From Gliomastix tumulicola (taxonomy: Eukaryota > Ascomycota > Sordariomycetes > Hypocreales > Bionectriaceae), in the NCBI GenBank assembly GCA_001599755.1, contig BCHX01000005.1, positions 132,800 through 196,799 of the forward strand: 64,000 nucleotides of DNA, written 5' to 3'. Below are positions 23,294 through 35,000 of this stretch, in pieces; positions within the stretch are counted from its first letter, which is position 1, and each line of letters opens with the position of its first letter. The notes under the pieces were generated by a model, which searched no databases, was not told the origin of the DNA, and saw only the letters and a program-made list of their open reading frames with translations. The position numbers and the translations under genes were made by a program.

Positions 23294-26200
23294 TAATCTC
23301 TCCCCTTTAAAGGTCTTTATTCTAAGATCTACTTAAGTAGTGTGACGCCTACTTATAAGTCTTTATTATTTTATTCTATATCCCTTACTCTCTTTACTAA
23401 TAAGATATTAGGTTATATTATAAAATTATTTAAATAATAAAGCTTTAAAGATTATTATATTACTACCTCTTTATATATTACTACTAAGGGTTTTAAGGCC
23501 TTTCCTTATAGCTATTATATTAAAAAAGGGTTATTAGATTACTTTATTCTTTAGGGTATTAATTAGTATTACTTATACTTCCTTTTAGGTTACTTATATA
23601 ATTATTCTTATATTCTAATAGTATCTTATAAGTGCTTTCTCTATTATTCTTTTAGCTAATACTAATTATTATAGTAGACTAGGTTTAGTTTAAGCTAGGG
23701 TACTTAAAGTATAAGGAGGAGAATACTAAGGTATTACTTATTAAGACTATAATGTAGATTAGTTATTTATATAAGTAATAGAGGTTACTTTATATAAAGG
23801 GTGTAGAGATAGTGAAGAAAAATCTATCCTTAATAGAGGAGTTAGAAGAGGAGAAGTAAAAAGAGGTAAAGGAAAAGACCTAAAAGGAGGAGCTAGAGTA
23901 GGTGTAGTAGTAGGAGTAAGAGGCTTTTACCTAGATATAGTAGGCTTACTCTACTAAAGTATTTAATTAATTAAGTGTTCTACTTAGTAATAACTTACTA
24001 GCTAGGTTACTTAAGGGTATTACTTAAAGTAACTTTAGTAGTATACTATTAGTAAATACTAGGCACCCTTTAGGTTCTTAACTAGTTCCTAGGTATTATA
24101 CTTATTCCTATATTCTTTCTATTTAACTTTATATTTATCTTTATTATTAATTCTTTATTTATTTAAAATTACTTCTACTTTAAATACTTTATTATACACT
24201 TTAATATATAGGTGTAGTTTATTAACCTAAGTGCCCTCTAGTACTAGTTCTAAAAGTGAAATATAAAAAATAAGGTGTATCTATATACTTATAGGTAGTA
24301 AAAGTTAATAGTTAAATATTAAAATTTTCTTTTTAATTTTAAATAATTTAAGTTTTTTATAATCTAATTTATTACTTAGTTATATTATTATAATTCCTTA
24401 TTAAAGTAGATAGACTACCTCTCCCTCTTTAAAGGTTAATCCCTTTAACCTTCCTTAGTTATAGTATTTTATTATATATCTTTATATAAACTTAAGTTAT
24501 TTTCTTATTTTATTATATAGGTTAAGTAGTTCTTATACTATAAGGATGGCTTTATCTATAAGTAGCCCTTCCCTAGGCTACTTTTACTATATTAGTTTAT
24601 ATTTATAGTTAGCCTTAAATAGTAAGACCTTAGTGGACTCCTATAGTGCTAAGTTATATATAAACTAGGCTATTAGTAGGTACTTAACCTAGTTATCTTA
24701 GTTATAGTTAATATAATACTATAGGTACTATTTAAGTATTTAGTTAAGTCTTTCTATTTATTTATTTATTTATAGCTATCTTACTATACTAAGCTTATAG
24801 TTAACTTTAAGTCTTCTTATTAAGCTTTACTAAAACTTAAATATAAATATTATTCCTCTATTAGAAATAATCTTATCTAGTAGCCTATATTAACTTACTA
24901 CTATCTTAATAAATTAATATACTAGTACTTCTATATTACTTTCTTTCTAATAAGGAATAAAGTAGGTATACTTTATAAAGTAGTTTATAATAATAAATAT
25001 ACTATTATACTTCTTATTATTATTTAGTTTAAAGGAGTATAATAGCTTTATAATATAATCCTATATAATAAAGGTCTATAGTCTTATTAGGACTAATAGT
25101 AGTTATAGTTCTCTATAGGGTTTATATTATACTAGCTTAATAAGGTAATACTCCTAATACTATCTTATAATTTTATTTATATCCTTATTAATTCCTTCCT
25201 AATTATAGCTTTATTTAACTTATTTAAGGGTTCTCTAGATTCTAGGGTATCCCACTATAGGGTCCTTATAGACTTCCTTAATAAATTATTCTTATAGCTT
25301 TATAGGTACCTATATATAGTTTTCTACTTTACTCTATATTCCTTATACTCCTAGGAGGCTATTATCTAGTATTAAAGGTATATAGACTATATAGCTATTA
25401 TCCTATGAGATATCCTTAGGTAACTCTTTATTCTTATATTACTCTACTTATACTTTAATTATATTAAGGGCACTAATAGGTATTATTTATAGTTATTCCT
25501 TATTACTCTTATTAATATAGATACTAGGTTTATTATTATTTCTAGTTAATAGTATATAGGTAGTGTTAACCTACCTACCTCTTTTAATTATATTAAGCTA
25601 AATCTACTAGACTTTATTATTATATATTCACTTAAAGATTTATCCTTTTATAATAATATATCCTATATTATACTCTAGTTTTCAACTTAGTGTATTAGCT
25701 CTTCTATTCTCTAATCCTTTTCTATAGAGAATCTTATAGTTAAATTTAACTATTATCTCTATATAGTAAAGTTATTAACTATTAAGTTCCTATATTATTA
25801 TAAAGTATATAATATTCTTATAATTAGTGTATACTATTACCTTATACTTACTCCCTAGGAGGTAGTATTAATACTCCTTAAAGTATAGTATAATTACTAA
25901 AAATTCTTTATTATAGATAGGGTAGTTTAGTTCTACTCTATATAACTTTTATAAGAAGAATATAATAGGTCTAATTTTACCTTAGTTATCTTATTATCCT
26001 ATTTACCCTATAACTATAAAATTAGAAGTATTTATTTTTAATTTAATAGGTTTCTTAGGGTTAAATATAATAAGTATAGGTTTTAATATAATATAATTCT
26101 TAATCTTATTAAATACTTACTAGTATATTAGTATTTACCTAAACTCTTAATCCTTTTTAGTAGCTTCTATAAGTAGGTTTATAATTTTATTAAAGTCCTT

Positions 26201-26449
26201 AATAAAGTATTAGTAATAGTTTATAAAACTAATAAATACTTAAATTTCTTTAATAGACTTAGGTTATACTTATTCCTTAACTATAGCTACTTTTACTAGT
26301 TCTATAGTAATCTTACCTAGTTAAATAATATATCTAAGAAATTCCACTTCCTTTATATAAAAATTACTTTTTTCTAGATTAATAAGTAAGTTTACCTCTT
26401 ATAACTTTATAAGAACCTTATAGATGTATTCCTTATATTACTACTTATT

Positions 26450-26840
26450 CTTAGAGTAAATAAGGATATTATTAAGATATATAACTATAAATATATTAAG
26501 GTACTCTTATAGTATATTATTAATTATTCTCTAAAATATAGCTAGGGTATTAGTAAGCCTAAAAAGTATAACTAAGTATTTAAAAAGTCTAAATTTAATA
26601 TAAAATACTATTTTCTACTTATCTTCTTCCTTAATTTAGATAAAGTTATATACTCCCTTAAGGTTAAGTATAGTGAAGATATTACTACTAGTAAGCCTAT
26701 CCTTAAGCTTATTTATAAGTAGTAGTAGTATTCTATCTTTCTTTATAATAGTATTTAGTATTTAGTAGTTAATATATAGCTTAAGCTTTTTATTTTTCTT
26801 TAGTATAAATATAATAGGGTAGCCTACTAATAATATTAAG
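26450..26840 (-). pseudogene. Degraded Gypsy reverse transcriptase domain
   Basis: Translation of the minus strand gives, with stop codons, the conserved Gypsy order: an LKKN..LYINY-ILN segment, then LLLINKLKDRL, then a FTILNLKGVYN segment (normally D-L-x-x-A-Y-N/H). Near 26485-26453 it reads VIYLNNILIYS, where functional enzymes have YLDDIL. The DD to NN change (GAT to AAT twice) is two G-to-A transitions, the RIP direction. The domain is dead. Confidence 0.75.
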
Positions 26841-28929
26841 TGTTAAATATATCCTTTTTATAGTATTTTATTAAGGTACTTTCTTAGAGTCTTAAGCTAT
26901 AGCTAGTTAAATAGGTATATTTTATTAAATAAAGGGTTTTTACTATCTATAATCTTAATCTTATAGTCCTATTCTATATATCCTAGGAGTCCTATCTTAA
27001 GTTTATCTATAAATAGCTTTTTATAGATATAATATTATAGTAGAATATATTTTATTTTATTTATAGGGGCCTCTTATTTCTCCTATAACTTTTTTTCTAT
27101 ATATAGCTTTACACCTTAGAAGTAATACTTTATCTAGCTAAGTACTTACTTCTTAATTTATTATTTTTATTATAAAATAAGCTTATAATTAGGGTATATT
27201 ACTATTTAGGTTATTACTATATTTTATTCCTATTTATTAAGTACCCTTTTAGTCCTCCTATTAAGGTCTACTACCTAGGTAGGTCTATCATGAAATTTCA
27301 TCTTCTTTAGATATTATTAGTCTAGAAGCTTTAATATATCCCACTATATTAAATAGCTATTACTCTAGTTAACTATAGGGTTATTTATCTATAACTATTT
27401 AAATCCTAGTATTATATCTTCTTTATTTAAATTAAGGATATTAAACTAAATAAGTATCTCTTAGCTAACTATAGTGTAAGAGAGGTAATTAGTCTCTCTC
27501 TCTATTACTAGCTTAAGCTTTCTATATTTAGGTCTAAGTAGGGTATTAAGTATCTTAGACTCCTCCTTCTTATACTATAGTAGCTAATATAGATATATTA
27601 ACTTAGGTGAAATAATATTATAGGTAGCTTCACTATCTAATAGTACCTTAAAGCTTTATCCCTATATTTAAATTTCTAAAGTAATATTTATTAATCTCCT
27701 TAAGTCTTTCTATCCACCTTATAGAGCTCTTAGGTTTATTTAAGGGGTTTATTAGTCTATAGCCTATATTATATTTAATATATCTAGTTTTTTACCTAAT
27801 TATTATTCTAATAGTAAATAAAAATATTATTAATAGTATAGTATACCTCTCCTCATATAGAGTATTATCTATATCTATTATAGTAGTTCCTTATAATATA
27901 TTAGTATTAAATAAGGTTATTTAGGGTCCCTTTAAGCCTAATATTAAAGTTAAACCCTTAGTTCTTCATATAGTATAGGTCCTTATAAATACTATTAAGG
28001 TCTTTATTTAGTCTATATTCTTTATAATAGTAGCACTTACTAAAGATATTTATAATAGTAGTTTCCTTTATAGGTTCCTCTACTAGTAGTCCTTCCTTCT
28101 ACTACTATTATTTCTAATATTACTTCTTATCTTACTATTATTAGTATATAAGTCTTTATATATATTATTCTATTTCTTATTTTTTCTATTTATACTATTT
28201 ATTAATCTTCTATTATTAATAAACTTTATAGTACTTATCCTAGTAATTATTAAGGGTGCTAAGGTTCTAGTAAGCCTTAGATCCTATAAACTAAATTATT
28301 ACCTCTCTATATTAGATTTATTATATTTTATAGGCTTTTATTTTATATACCTAGTAAGGTTTAATAATAGGGTTAAGTTTATTATATATAAGGTATATCT
28401 TATTTATAGCCTTCTACTTAATATATTCTTTATAAGTGTATATATAGCATGAAATCTATAAAACCTAATTATATAATTAGTATTCTAGCTTAATAAGTAG
28501 GTAATCCCCTTACTTAAATTATAGGTTTATAACTCCTTAAAGGTAAATATCTTATAGTATCTTAGTAGGGAGTTAAAGGAACTTCTAGTACCTATTAGGG
28601 AATAGGCTAATCTTATCACTATCTAGTCCTAGCTCCTAATTAGCTAGCTTTCCTTTATTAAACTCCTCTATATTATATATACTTCTATTATAGGGGTTAT
28701 TATTCTTAAGGTAGGCTATATTACCTATATTATATTATACTATACTAAACCTCCTTAGTTAGGTATTAAGCTTATTTAATATATAGATATAGTAATTATC
28801 TTCCTAGTATATCTCCTATAAGGCTAACTTATATACTTTATCCTTTAATATTTCTCTTATAGTATTAAATTTCTTCTCCACCTTCTATTTAATTTACTTT
28901 TATACTTATAGGGCTTAGTCTTATTTTAG

Positions 28930-28975
28930 TAAGTAATAGATATTCGCCTTATACCCTTGCTTACTATAGTTATAG
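28930..28975 (-). pseudogene. Degraded Gag CCHC zinc knuckle
   Basis: The minus-strand frame reads YYNYSKQGYKANI. Reverting C-to-T changes at three positions would give the C-x2-C-x4-H spacing of a retroviral-type knuckle. It lies upstream of the reverse transcriptase in the element's own orientation, as Gag should. Confidence 0.5.
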
Positions 28976-30208
28976 TAGGTAATAGGTTAATATCTTTAAT
29001 TATTATTTATCTTCTATTATAGTATATCTAGTTCTATAGAACTAGCTCCTATAGTAGCCTTAAATATAGTATTATTTAGGTTTTACTTCTAGTTATTAGG
29101 GTTTTAATTACTCTAATTATATTAGCTATTCTACTATTAATATCTAGAATAGCCCTAGTTAGGTCTATATAGTAGAGTATAGTACTTCTAGTAACTACTT
29201 TACTTCCTCTCTATATATTAAGTATACTATTAGTTATTAATCTTAATAACTAGCTTAGCCTATTTATTAAAATCTATTAAAAGTTATTATTTATAAGTAA
29301 GTTTATCCTTAACCTTATCCTTAAGTCTATTATATATAACACTAATAAAGTAAGAATTATCTTAGTTAAAATATATTATAAGGACTTATCCTTTAGTAAT
29401 ATAGTTTAAGGTAGCTTTAGTTTATTATAATTAGTTTAACTTCTAGTAAGCTTTCTCTTCTTTATTAATAGTACTATAGAGTTAAGTAAGTATATACTTA
29501 AATATATTAAAACTTCTATATAGTTTAAGTATAATATTATTAACTTAATCTTTAATATACTTATTTATTTAAAGCTAGAACTATTATAGTAGTTTCCCCT
29601 TAAGGTGGCTAAGTATAAACTTAACCTTATAGGTATTACTAGTAAATAGTATAAGGTAGTATTTAAAGTATATCTTTAGTTTAGTAATAAAAGAGTAAAG
29701 CTCCTTAGGGCTTTTATTATATAATTCTAAAGCTATAGACTTAAGGATCTCTTTAGTCTCCTTACTCCCTTAGGTAGTATATATAACACTATATACCTCT
29801 TTAAGTTATAATTAGTACTACTTAGTATTATAATTTACTTTATCTTAGAGCTTACTAAAAACTTATTTAAAGTACTTATATAAAGTCTAAAGTTTATACT
29901 CCTTCTACCTATTAGTAGCTTTAAGCTACTCCTAGAGCATATAAAGTAAGTTACTAAATAGGTGTATATTATTATTACTCTACTACTAAAGTATCTAGAG
30001 ATCCTAGTGAAGTTACTTAGTTTTTTTATTATTAGAGTTATTACTATTATTATTAATAAGTAAAGTAACTATATAGGTATCCACTTACTTAGGGTTAATA
30101 CTAGAGATAGTAGGTAACTTACTAGTATTAAAACTTCTAGTAGTAAATATAGTATCTTTATATTACTTAGTCTTTAATATAGTAGGGTCTAAATAAGAGC
30201 TATTAATA

Positions 30209-30718
30209 TATAATAAATAAGGTAATTTATTTAGTATAAGGTAGTTAAATTAGGGTTTAAATAATATTTTATATTCTTAGAACTCTAGAATATTTTAACT
30301 AAGTAAGGTAATAGTTATAGCTAGTAAGTTATAAGTATTAATAAGACTAAGAGGAACTAGTATTAGTAAAGGAGGCTCTAGTTTAATATACTTATTAGTA
30401 AAAGGTATATCTAAGTAAAGTGCTTTATTAATAGCTAGTAAGCTATTTAATTTATCTAGGTAATAACTATAGTTTTATATACTAGGTGGTACTCTTAGTT
30501 TACTATATAATTTACTAAGTAGTTCACGCTCTAGTTCACTTGGTTCACTATGTGGTTCACTAAGTGATTTACGCTCTAGTTCACTTAGTGGTTCACTTAT
30601 CCCTCGTGAACCATAGGTGTAGGGTAAGTTCTTTCATCAGGATAGAATATCCTTCCGCCTGTGCCTATGTGACCTACATGGCTTGTGATCCTACGACCAT
30701 GTTAGTTAAGTTGTAACA
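30209..30718 (-). repeat. LTR of younger family 1 element (right)
   Basis: 510 bp. Its last 200 bp, with GTTCACTTAGTG-type repeats at 30520-30600 and an unmutated end TTGTAACA, are clearly less RIP-altered than the corresponding part of the left LTR. Confidence 0.85.
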
Positions 30719-30723
30719 CTAGG

Positions 30724-31029
30724 TATAATATACTATAAGTATATTACTTAATATATATATATAATTATTACTTAAATAAATAAAATAACTTATTAGCTAT
30801 TAATAAAACACTTTATTTAAATATACTCTTTATTAATAAATATATTAAGCTAGAGTATTCTTTACTAATATTAGTTTCTCTTAGCTTTATTAATACTTAT
30901 AACTTATTAATTATAATTATCACCTTACTTAGTTAAAATATCCCAAAGTTCTAAGAATATAAAACTTATTTAAACCTTAATTTAACTACTTTACACTAAA
31001 TAAATTACTCTATTTATTATATATTTAAT
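30724..31029 (+). mobile_element. Older family 1 LTR, right part
   Basis: Continuation of 22615-22783 after the younger insertion. It ends with TTTACACTAAATAAATTACT, the RIP-altered form of the LTR end seen at 45730-45750. Confidence 0.6.
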
Positions 31030-31109
31030 ATAAATACTTTACTAATTCTATAAATAAGCTTTACTTATTTAAAACTCTACTCTTTTACTAATTACTATAT
31101 AATACTAAA

Positions 31110-31281
31110 AGCTTATTTATTATATATTATTAATATTTATATTTATTTATTATAACTACTATTTATTATAACTACTACTTATTTAATTAAAATATTTTAA
31201 TATTTTAAAAATATAACACTATTTAAACTTAATTTAATTACTTTATATTTAATAAATTACTTTATTTATTATATTACTATT
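31110..31281 (+). mobile_element. Additional family 1 LTR 3' fragment
   Basis: It matches the last about 170 bp of the LTRs at 30724-31029 and 45308-45762. No 5' part is seen, so it is a fragment. Confidence 0.5.
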
Positions 31282-31689
31282 ATATTACTATTATATTAGC
31301 TAGCTTTTTACTTTATATAAAATTATACTTTAATTTTTAAAGTTAACTTAACCTATTTTATATAGTAATTTTAACTAATATAAAATAATATAAGTAGCTA
31401 GCTAGCTATATAATAATAGATATATTAAATTTAAGAAAAACTACTTATTATATTATTTATAATTAATAACTTATAGTAGTTAGTGCTCCTTTATAGCGCG
31501 TAAACTTATTAATTTAAAAGACTTAAAATACTTTAAGTAAAGAAGAATATTAATTAATATTAATATAATAAAATATAAATTAAAGCTTTTAATATATATT
31601 AAATATAATAATTTATTTAAAATTTAAAGTAAGTAATTTAAGTTTATTTAAACTAGATAAATACTCTATAAATACTTAAAAAGTTCACC

Positions 31690-31813
31690 TGAATATTTTA
31701 AGTAGGTCTAGGGTAAGTTAGCCCCCTAGTTAACTGTAGTTGCTTGGGGCGCCTTGCGCGTGAGCCCCTACATGGCGCGGCCTGTTTTGACGACCGGAGG
31801 TCAGGTTGTAACA
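31690..31813 (-). mobile_element. Probable LTR end with normal base composition
   Basis: Read on the minus strand, a sequence starting TGTTACAACCTGACC at 31813 resembles the start of the family 1 LTR for its first dozen bases. It then becomes G+C-rich (about 100 bp) before entering the A+T-rich block. I take it as the terminus of another LTR that escaped RIP at its outer end. No partner or target duplication was found. Confidence 0.35.
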
Positions 31814-31839
31814 CTTCTCAGGGCAGCCAGGCCGAGGCC

Positions 31840-32319
31840 CAGATATCATGGGCATTACTATTGAGAACACCAAGCACGCCATTCGCAGCGTCTTCATCAT
31901 CCAGAGTCAAAGCTAACAACACCCCAAGCACCCCCATCACTCCCGCAAGTCGGCCTCCTTCGCAGGTCTATGCGCAGACGAGTAGGATGACGATGGCCGT
32001 GAGTCTTATCCAGGTTCCCTTTATCTTGACGCCTACTTATGATTCTTAAGGCTTCTCTGAAGACGAAAGGCGAGAGTCAGACGACGAAAGAATCGAGTCG
32101 GACTCAGATGACAGCTCGAATGCGGAAATGGCATATAAGCTAGAAGACGACAGTGCTGAGGACAGCGAGTCTGAAGACAAGGCTGAAGTCGCTCGCGCAG
32201 AGTCCAATGACAGCAATGACGAAGATAAAAAGGGTCAGAGTAACAATGAGGTCAACAAAGATCGTTCTATGACTCTCCAGGAGGAGGTTGCAGAACTGTC
32301 CTACAAGAGGACTTGATCT
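31840..32319 (+). pseudogene. Remnant of an acidic Ser/Asp/Glu-rich protein
   Basis: Two plus-strand stretches read like protein. One, up to about 31998, is Ser/Thr/Pro-rich (SRVKANNTPSTPITPASRP) and ends at a GTGAGT donor. The other, about 32052-32316, is highly acidic (runs of Asp, Glu and Ser) and ends at TGA. The obvious splice (31999 to TTAAG 32050) does not keep the frame, and the 5' end runs into the retroelement boundary at 31813. It looks like a gene truncated by transposon insertion, but a missed splice site could rescue it. Confidence 0.3.
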
Positions 32320-32479
32320 TTCTACGAGGCGAGGTCGCGGTTACTTGCTTGACTGGGGTTGGCAGGGAGTAATATCAACTCAAGATACTCTGATTGTCGC
32401 TGTTCTCCATCTTAAATCACATAGAACGTCCATGGACATTTCTCGAATGCAAGCCGAGCTACACCGCGCTTTAAACAAC

Positions 32480-33826
32480 CTACCTTTCCTCGAGCGCACG
32501 GAAGTCCGGCCGGCCAGACTCCATATCATTCAACCAACCCCGCAGTGCGTCCCCCATGTACAGGTTATCCACGGAAGAAATCGCCAGGTCGAAGTCCCGT
32601 CGATGTTGGTTGTCATTGAAGATTTGGACCCAGAGAGGCTGTATCGCCCACATCTCGTCCAGGAAGAGCTTTTGCAGCTGGGTACGCTCGTACAATTCCA
32701 AGCGATCCCAGTAGAACTCGAAGAACTCGCCGTCCTCGTCCTGGTAGTCTTCCATGATGGGCCGCTCGTTGTATGGCCTGCCCTTGAGGAAGGCGGGTAA
32801 TTGGCAGCCCATGAAGAGCGGAACGGCAGAGGTGAAGCCCCAATCCGCAACTGAAACTGAAACCGGTGTGGTATCGCTGACCAGAATATTCTGCTTGCTT
32901 AGGTCGCTGTGGAAGAACATGGAAAGCTCAGGTTCGACATTGTCAGGGAACATGAAATCGACGAGCAGCATGAGTCTCTCCAGGATCGCAATCGCGTTCT
33001 CCAAGCGTCCAGGATCTTCAACGTCAGCGCCGGATCCCCCACCGCCGCGTCTGTTGTTGCCAGACGCGCGCGCAACTTCCAAGCGACGGCGGCGATCATC
33101 CAGTGCGAAATCTATTCGGGCGATAACCCATGCGTGGGCTGAGGTGAAGGGTCCGCTATGGACAGCCCGAGAGATTGGGGACATGAAAGCTGGAGAAACG
33201 CAAGGGCCTACAAAGAGACTGCGGATGCCTTGGCGGGGTGGTTGTTGAGCGTCCGTGGCCGTCTCCAAAAACTGGTTTGGGCCTATGAACAGGTTCCCGA
33301 TGCGGTTTTTCCTCCTCTGGAATGTGTCTGATGCGAAGGCGGCGATCTCACGCACGATTTCTTCCTTGGCGGGATAGTCGAGGTCTCTCCAAACAGCTCC
33401 CAGAGGCTTGCCTCGAGGCTTACTCATCAGGATGAATTCGGCCCCGAGGTCGTTTGATGGGTCGGGATCATGATAGTAGACACGAGGCACCGAAATCCTT
33501 GTGTTTTGAGCCATCCATTCCATAACGGCGACATCGCTCACGGTCTTCATACTTGGCGCGATGGGGAGAGTGAGCCTGATCACGTAGTCTTTCCGTCCAG
33601 TGCCCACCACGTAAGACCTGTGGAAAGCATTTTGGGCCAGGATTTCGATAGAGCAATTGCCCATCATCTCCTGCGTGAGCTCGCGTTGCGAAAGGAGGGC
33701 AGTTTCAGCAGCCCTGAGGATCCCCTCGAGATCCCCGGTGTCCTCGGTCCATCGCGCTGAGGGGCCCGTTATAGTGTTCACCCACTTCAATCCACGAGGG
33801 GGAACGTATGGGACTGCAGCGTCCAT
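32480..33826 (-). CDS. APH-family phosphotransferase (448 aa)
   Basis: An intronless 448-residue member of the fungal APH superfamily (phosphotransferase enzyme family). The start at 33826 (MDAAVPYVPPRG) is preferred because the 59 residues upstream in the open frame are low-complexity Ser/His-rich. The N-lobe has a nucleotide-loop-like FHRSYVVGTGRKDYVIRL (69-86). A typical fungal hinge reads FILMSKPRGKPLGAVW (131-146). The catalytic motif is FFHSDLSKQNILV, with Asp308 and Asn313, and the DFG equivalent is SVADWG, with Asp328. A Gly/Arg-rich insertion at 258-266 separates the lobes. Probably cytosolic, substrate unknown. It lies alone on the island between two RIP blocks. Confidence 0.82.
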   Translation of the reverse strand: MDAAVPYVPPRGLKWVNTITGPSARWTEDTGDLEGILRAAETALLSQRELTQEMMGNCSIEILAQNAFHRSYVVGTGRKDYVIRLTLPIAPSMKTVSDVAVMEWMAQNTRISVPRVYYHDPDPSNDLGAEFILMSKPRGKPLGAVWRDLDYPAKEEIVREIAAFASDTFQRRKNRIGNLFIGPNQFLETATDAQQPPRQGIRSLFVGPCVSPAFMSPISRAVHSGPFTSAHAWVIARIDFALDDRRRRLEVARASGNNRRGGGGSGADVEDPGRLENAIAILERLMLLVDFMFPDNVEPELSMFFHSDLSKQNILVSDTTPVSVSVADWGFTSAVPLFMGCQLPAFLKGRPYNERPIMEDYQDEDGEFFEFYWDRLELYERTQLQKLFLDEMWAIQPLWVQIFNDNQHRRDFDLAISSVDNLYMGDALRGWLNDMESGRPDFRALEER

Positions 33827-34433
33827 TTTGCGTGAGTGTGCAATTCCGATGATTGAAATGTGGTAGATGGGAGAAGAGAAATGGTGTGAGTATCGGGTGT
33901 GTTGGGATAAGAAACAGGAGTGAAGGCTGGGACTTCGATGACGATGGAAAGAATGCATTTGTTTGAGGGGTAGAAGAGGAGGGGTAACAGCGTCATCGGG
34001 CAAAGCGATGTGATTGGGATGCAGCTACCTACCATCTGACATGCATGTCTTAGAAGGTATGCAACGCTACCTGAGTGGTGGCTTGTGGCTTGGTGACAAA
34101 AGTAAGCGCATAATTCTGTCAGTATGTCCCACTTTAATGTCTAGACGCGTGGTCCAACCGGCTTCGGACGTGTCGACTGGTTTCTTGCTCCCATCACTGT
34201 CAACCATCAGCCTCCTCCGATGCAAATATACCGATCTCTGGGCTGCCGAGGGCATTGCCCAAGCCTTCTTCACTGGCGCACTAGGCGCCCACGAGCTTCT
34301 AAATTGAATTAGTCCATCCTGGGACAATGCTAGGCGCGGCCACAGCGCGAAGAATACCGTAATCCACGAGGATTGCTCGCTCTAGCCTCGGTCTGTTTCT
34401 TCCACCTGTCACCAGCTCTATGGACTGCGGTCC
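33827..34433. other. Intergenic, promoter of the 33.8 kb gene
   Basis: I see no supportable gene. Open frames continue upstream of 33826 but are low complexity. Confidence 0.4.
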
Positions 34434-35000
34434 TTGCCGTCTCCTTTGCTTCCCGGCATACCTACTAACGATCGTCGTCTAGTCACCCTAAACTATAGCC
34501 AGCACCTCCGTTTCCCCGGCCGACAATGCCCGCATCCCTGGGCCCCGAATGCGCCCCTACACGACCGATGCGGCGACGAGCTGCCCAAACCTCGCCCTCC
34601 CTGTATCCCCGCCTACGTCGACTGGGAGCGCATCGAGGGCGTGTGATATTGTGTCTGGTTCCACTACATGCGTGACCCTCGCGAAGACTACTCGACCGCG
34701 ATCGCTGCGCACAGGCGCAAGCGGAGGAACATCGCCCGACGACCGAATCGACCTATATATATGTGGCATTCTGATTGCTGTCGCGCCGGAGCAGAAAAGG
34801 GTGGTACTGGAAGACGGTCTAGGCAACAGCGACATGCCGAAGGCGGGCATCACATCCACGGGATGCTATTGTTCCAATTGGACTGTTCCGACGTGATGCT
34901 GGCGTGTTCGCTGTGCTACCACTGGCCCGCGTACCGTCTTCGCAGAGTGCTAAGTGGTGCATGCACTTGCATAGGGTCGGCATCCGTTCTACGTCCCTAG
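34434..35000 (+). pseudogene. Possible decayed gene with one in-frame TGA
   Basis: From ATG 34434 one frame stays open to 35000 except for a single TGA at 34644-34646. The sequence before and after the stop is similar in style, rich in Arg, Pro, Cys and His (for example CPHPWAPNAP before, MRDPREDYSTAIAAHRRKRRN-like after). TGA could derive from CGA by one C-to-T change. I do not recognise a family, and a chance open frame in G+C-rich DNA is a real alternative. Confidence 0.22.

Larger units (their letters stand above)
22784..30718 (-). mobile_element. Ty3/Gypsy LTR retrotransposon, younger family 1 copy
   Basis: A full-length 7935-bp element with 510-bp LTRs (22784-23293 and 30209-30718) flanked by a perfect CTAGG duplication (22779-22783 and 30719-30723). 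Reading on the minus strand, a polypurine tract (AAAGGGGAGAGATTA) abuts the LTR at 23294, which sets the orientation. Gag-like and Pol-like remnants follow in the expected order on that strand: a CCHC zinc knuckle near 28975-28930, then a reverse transcriptase region near 26840-26450. All frames are broken by TAA/TAG codons of the RIP type. It is less A+T-rich than its surroundings, consistent with being the last insertion. Confidence 0.85.
10652..31813. other. A+T-rich, gene-free block of RIP-degraded retrotransposons
   Basis: About 21 kb of very A+T-rich sequence. By eye, CpA, TpG and CpG are nearly absent while TpA is in great excess, and the remaining G and C lie mostly in AGCT, CTT or AAG contexts. 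That is the footprint expected of repeat-induced point mutation (CpA to TpA on either strand). There is no open frame of 60 codons. Several nested LTR elements can still be resolved and are listed separately. The left edge is sharp, at a truncated LTR. The segment 22784-30718 is visibly less A+T-rich than the rest, so it is younger or less mutated. Confidence 0.88.

Noticed and set aside
10652..31700. Possible mitochondrial DNA because of the extreme A+T content
   Set aside because: No mitochondrial genes, tRNAs or introns; instead there are LTR pairs with target duplications, Gypsy remnants and lack of CpA/TpG, and it is continuous with nuclear genes.
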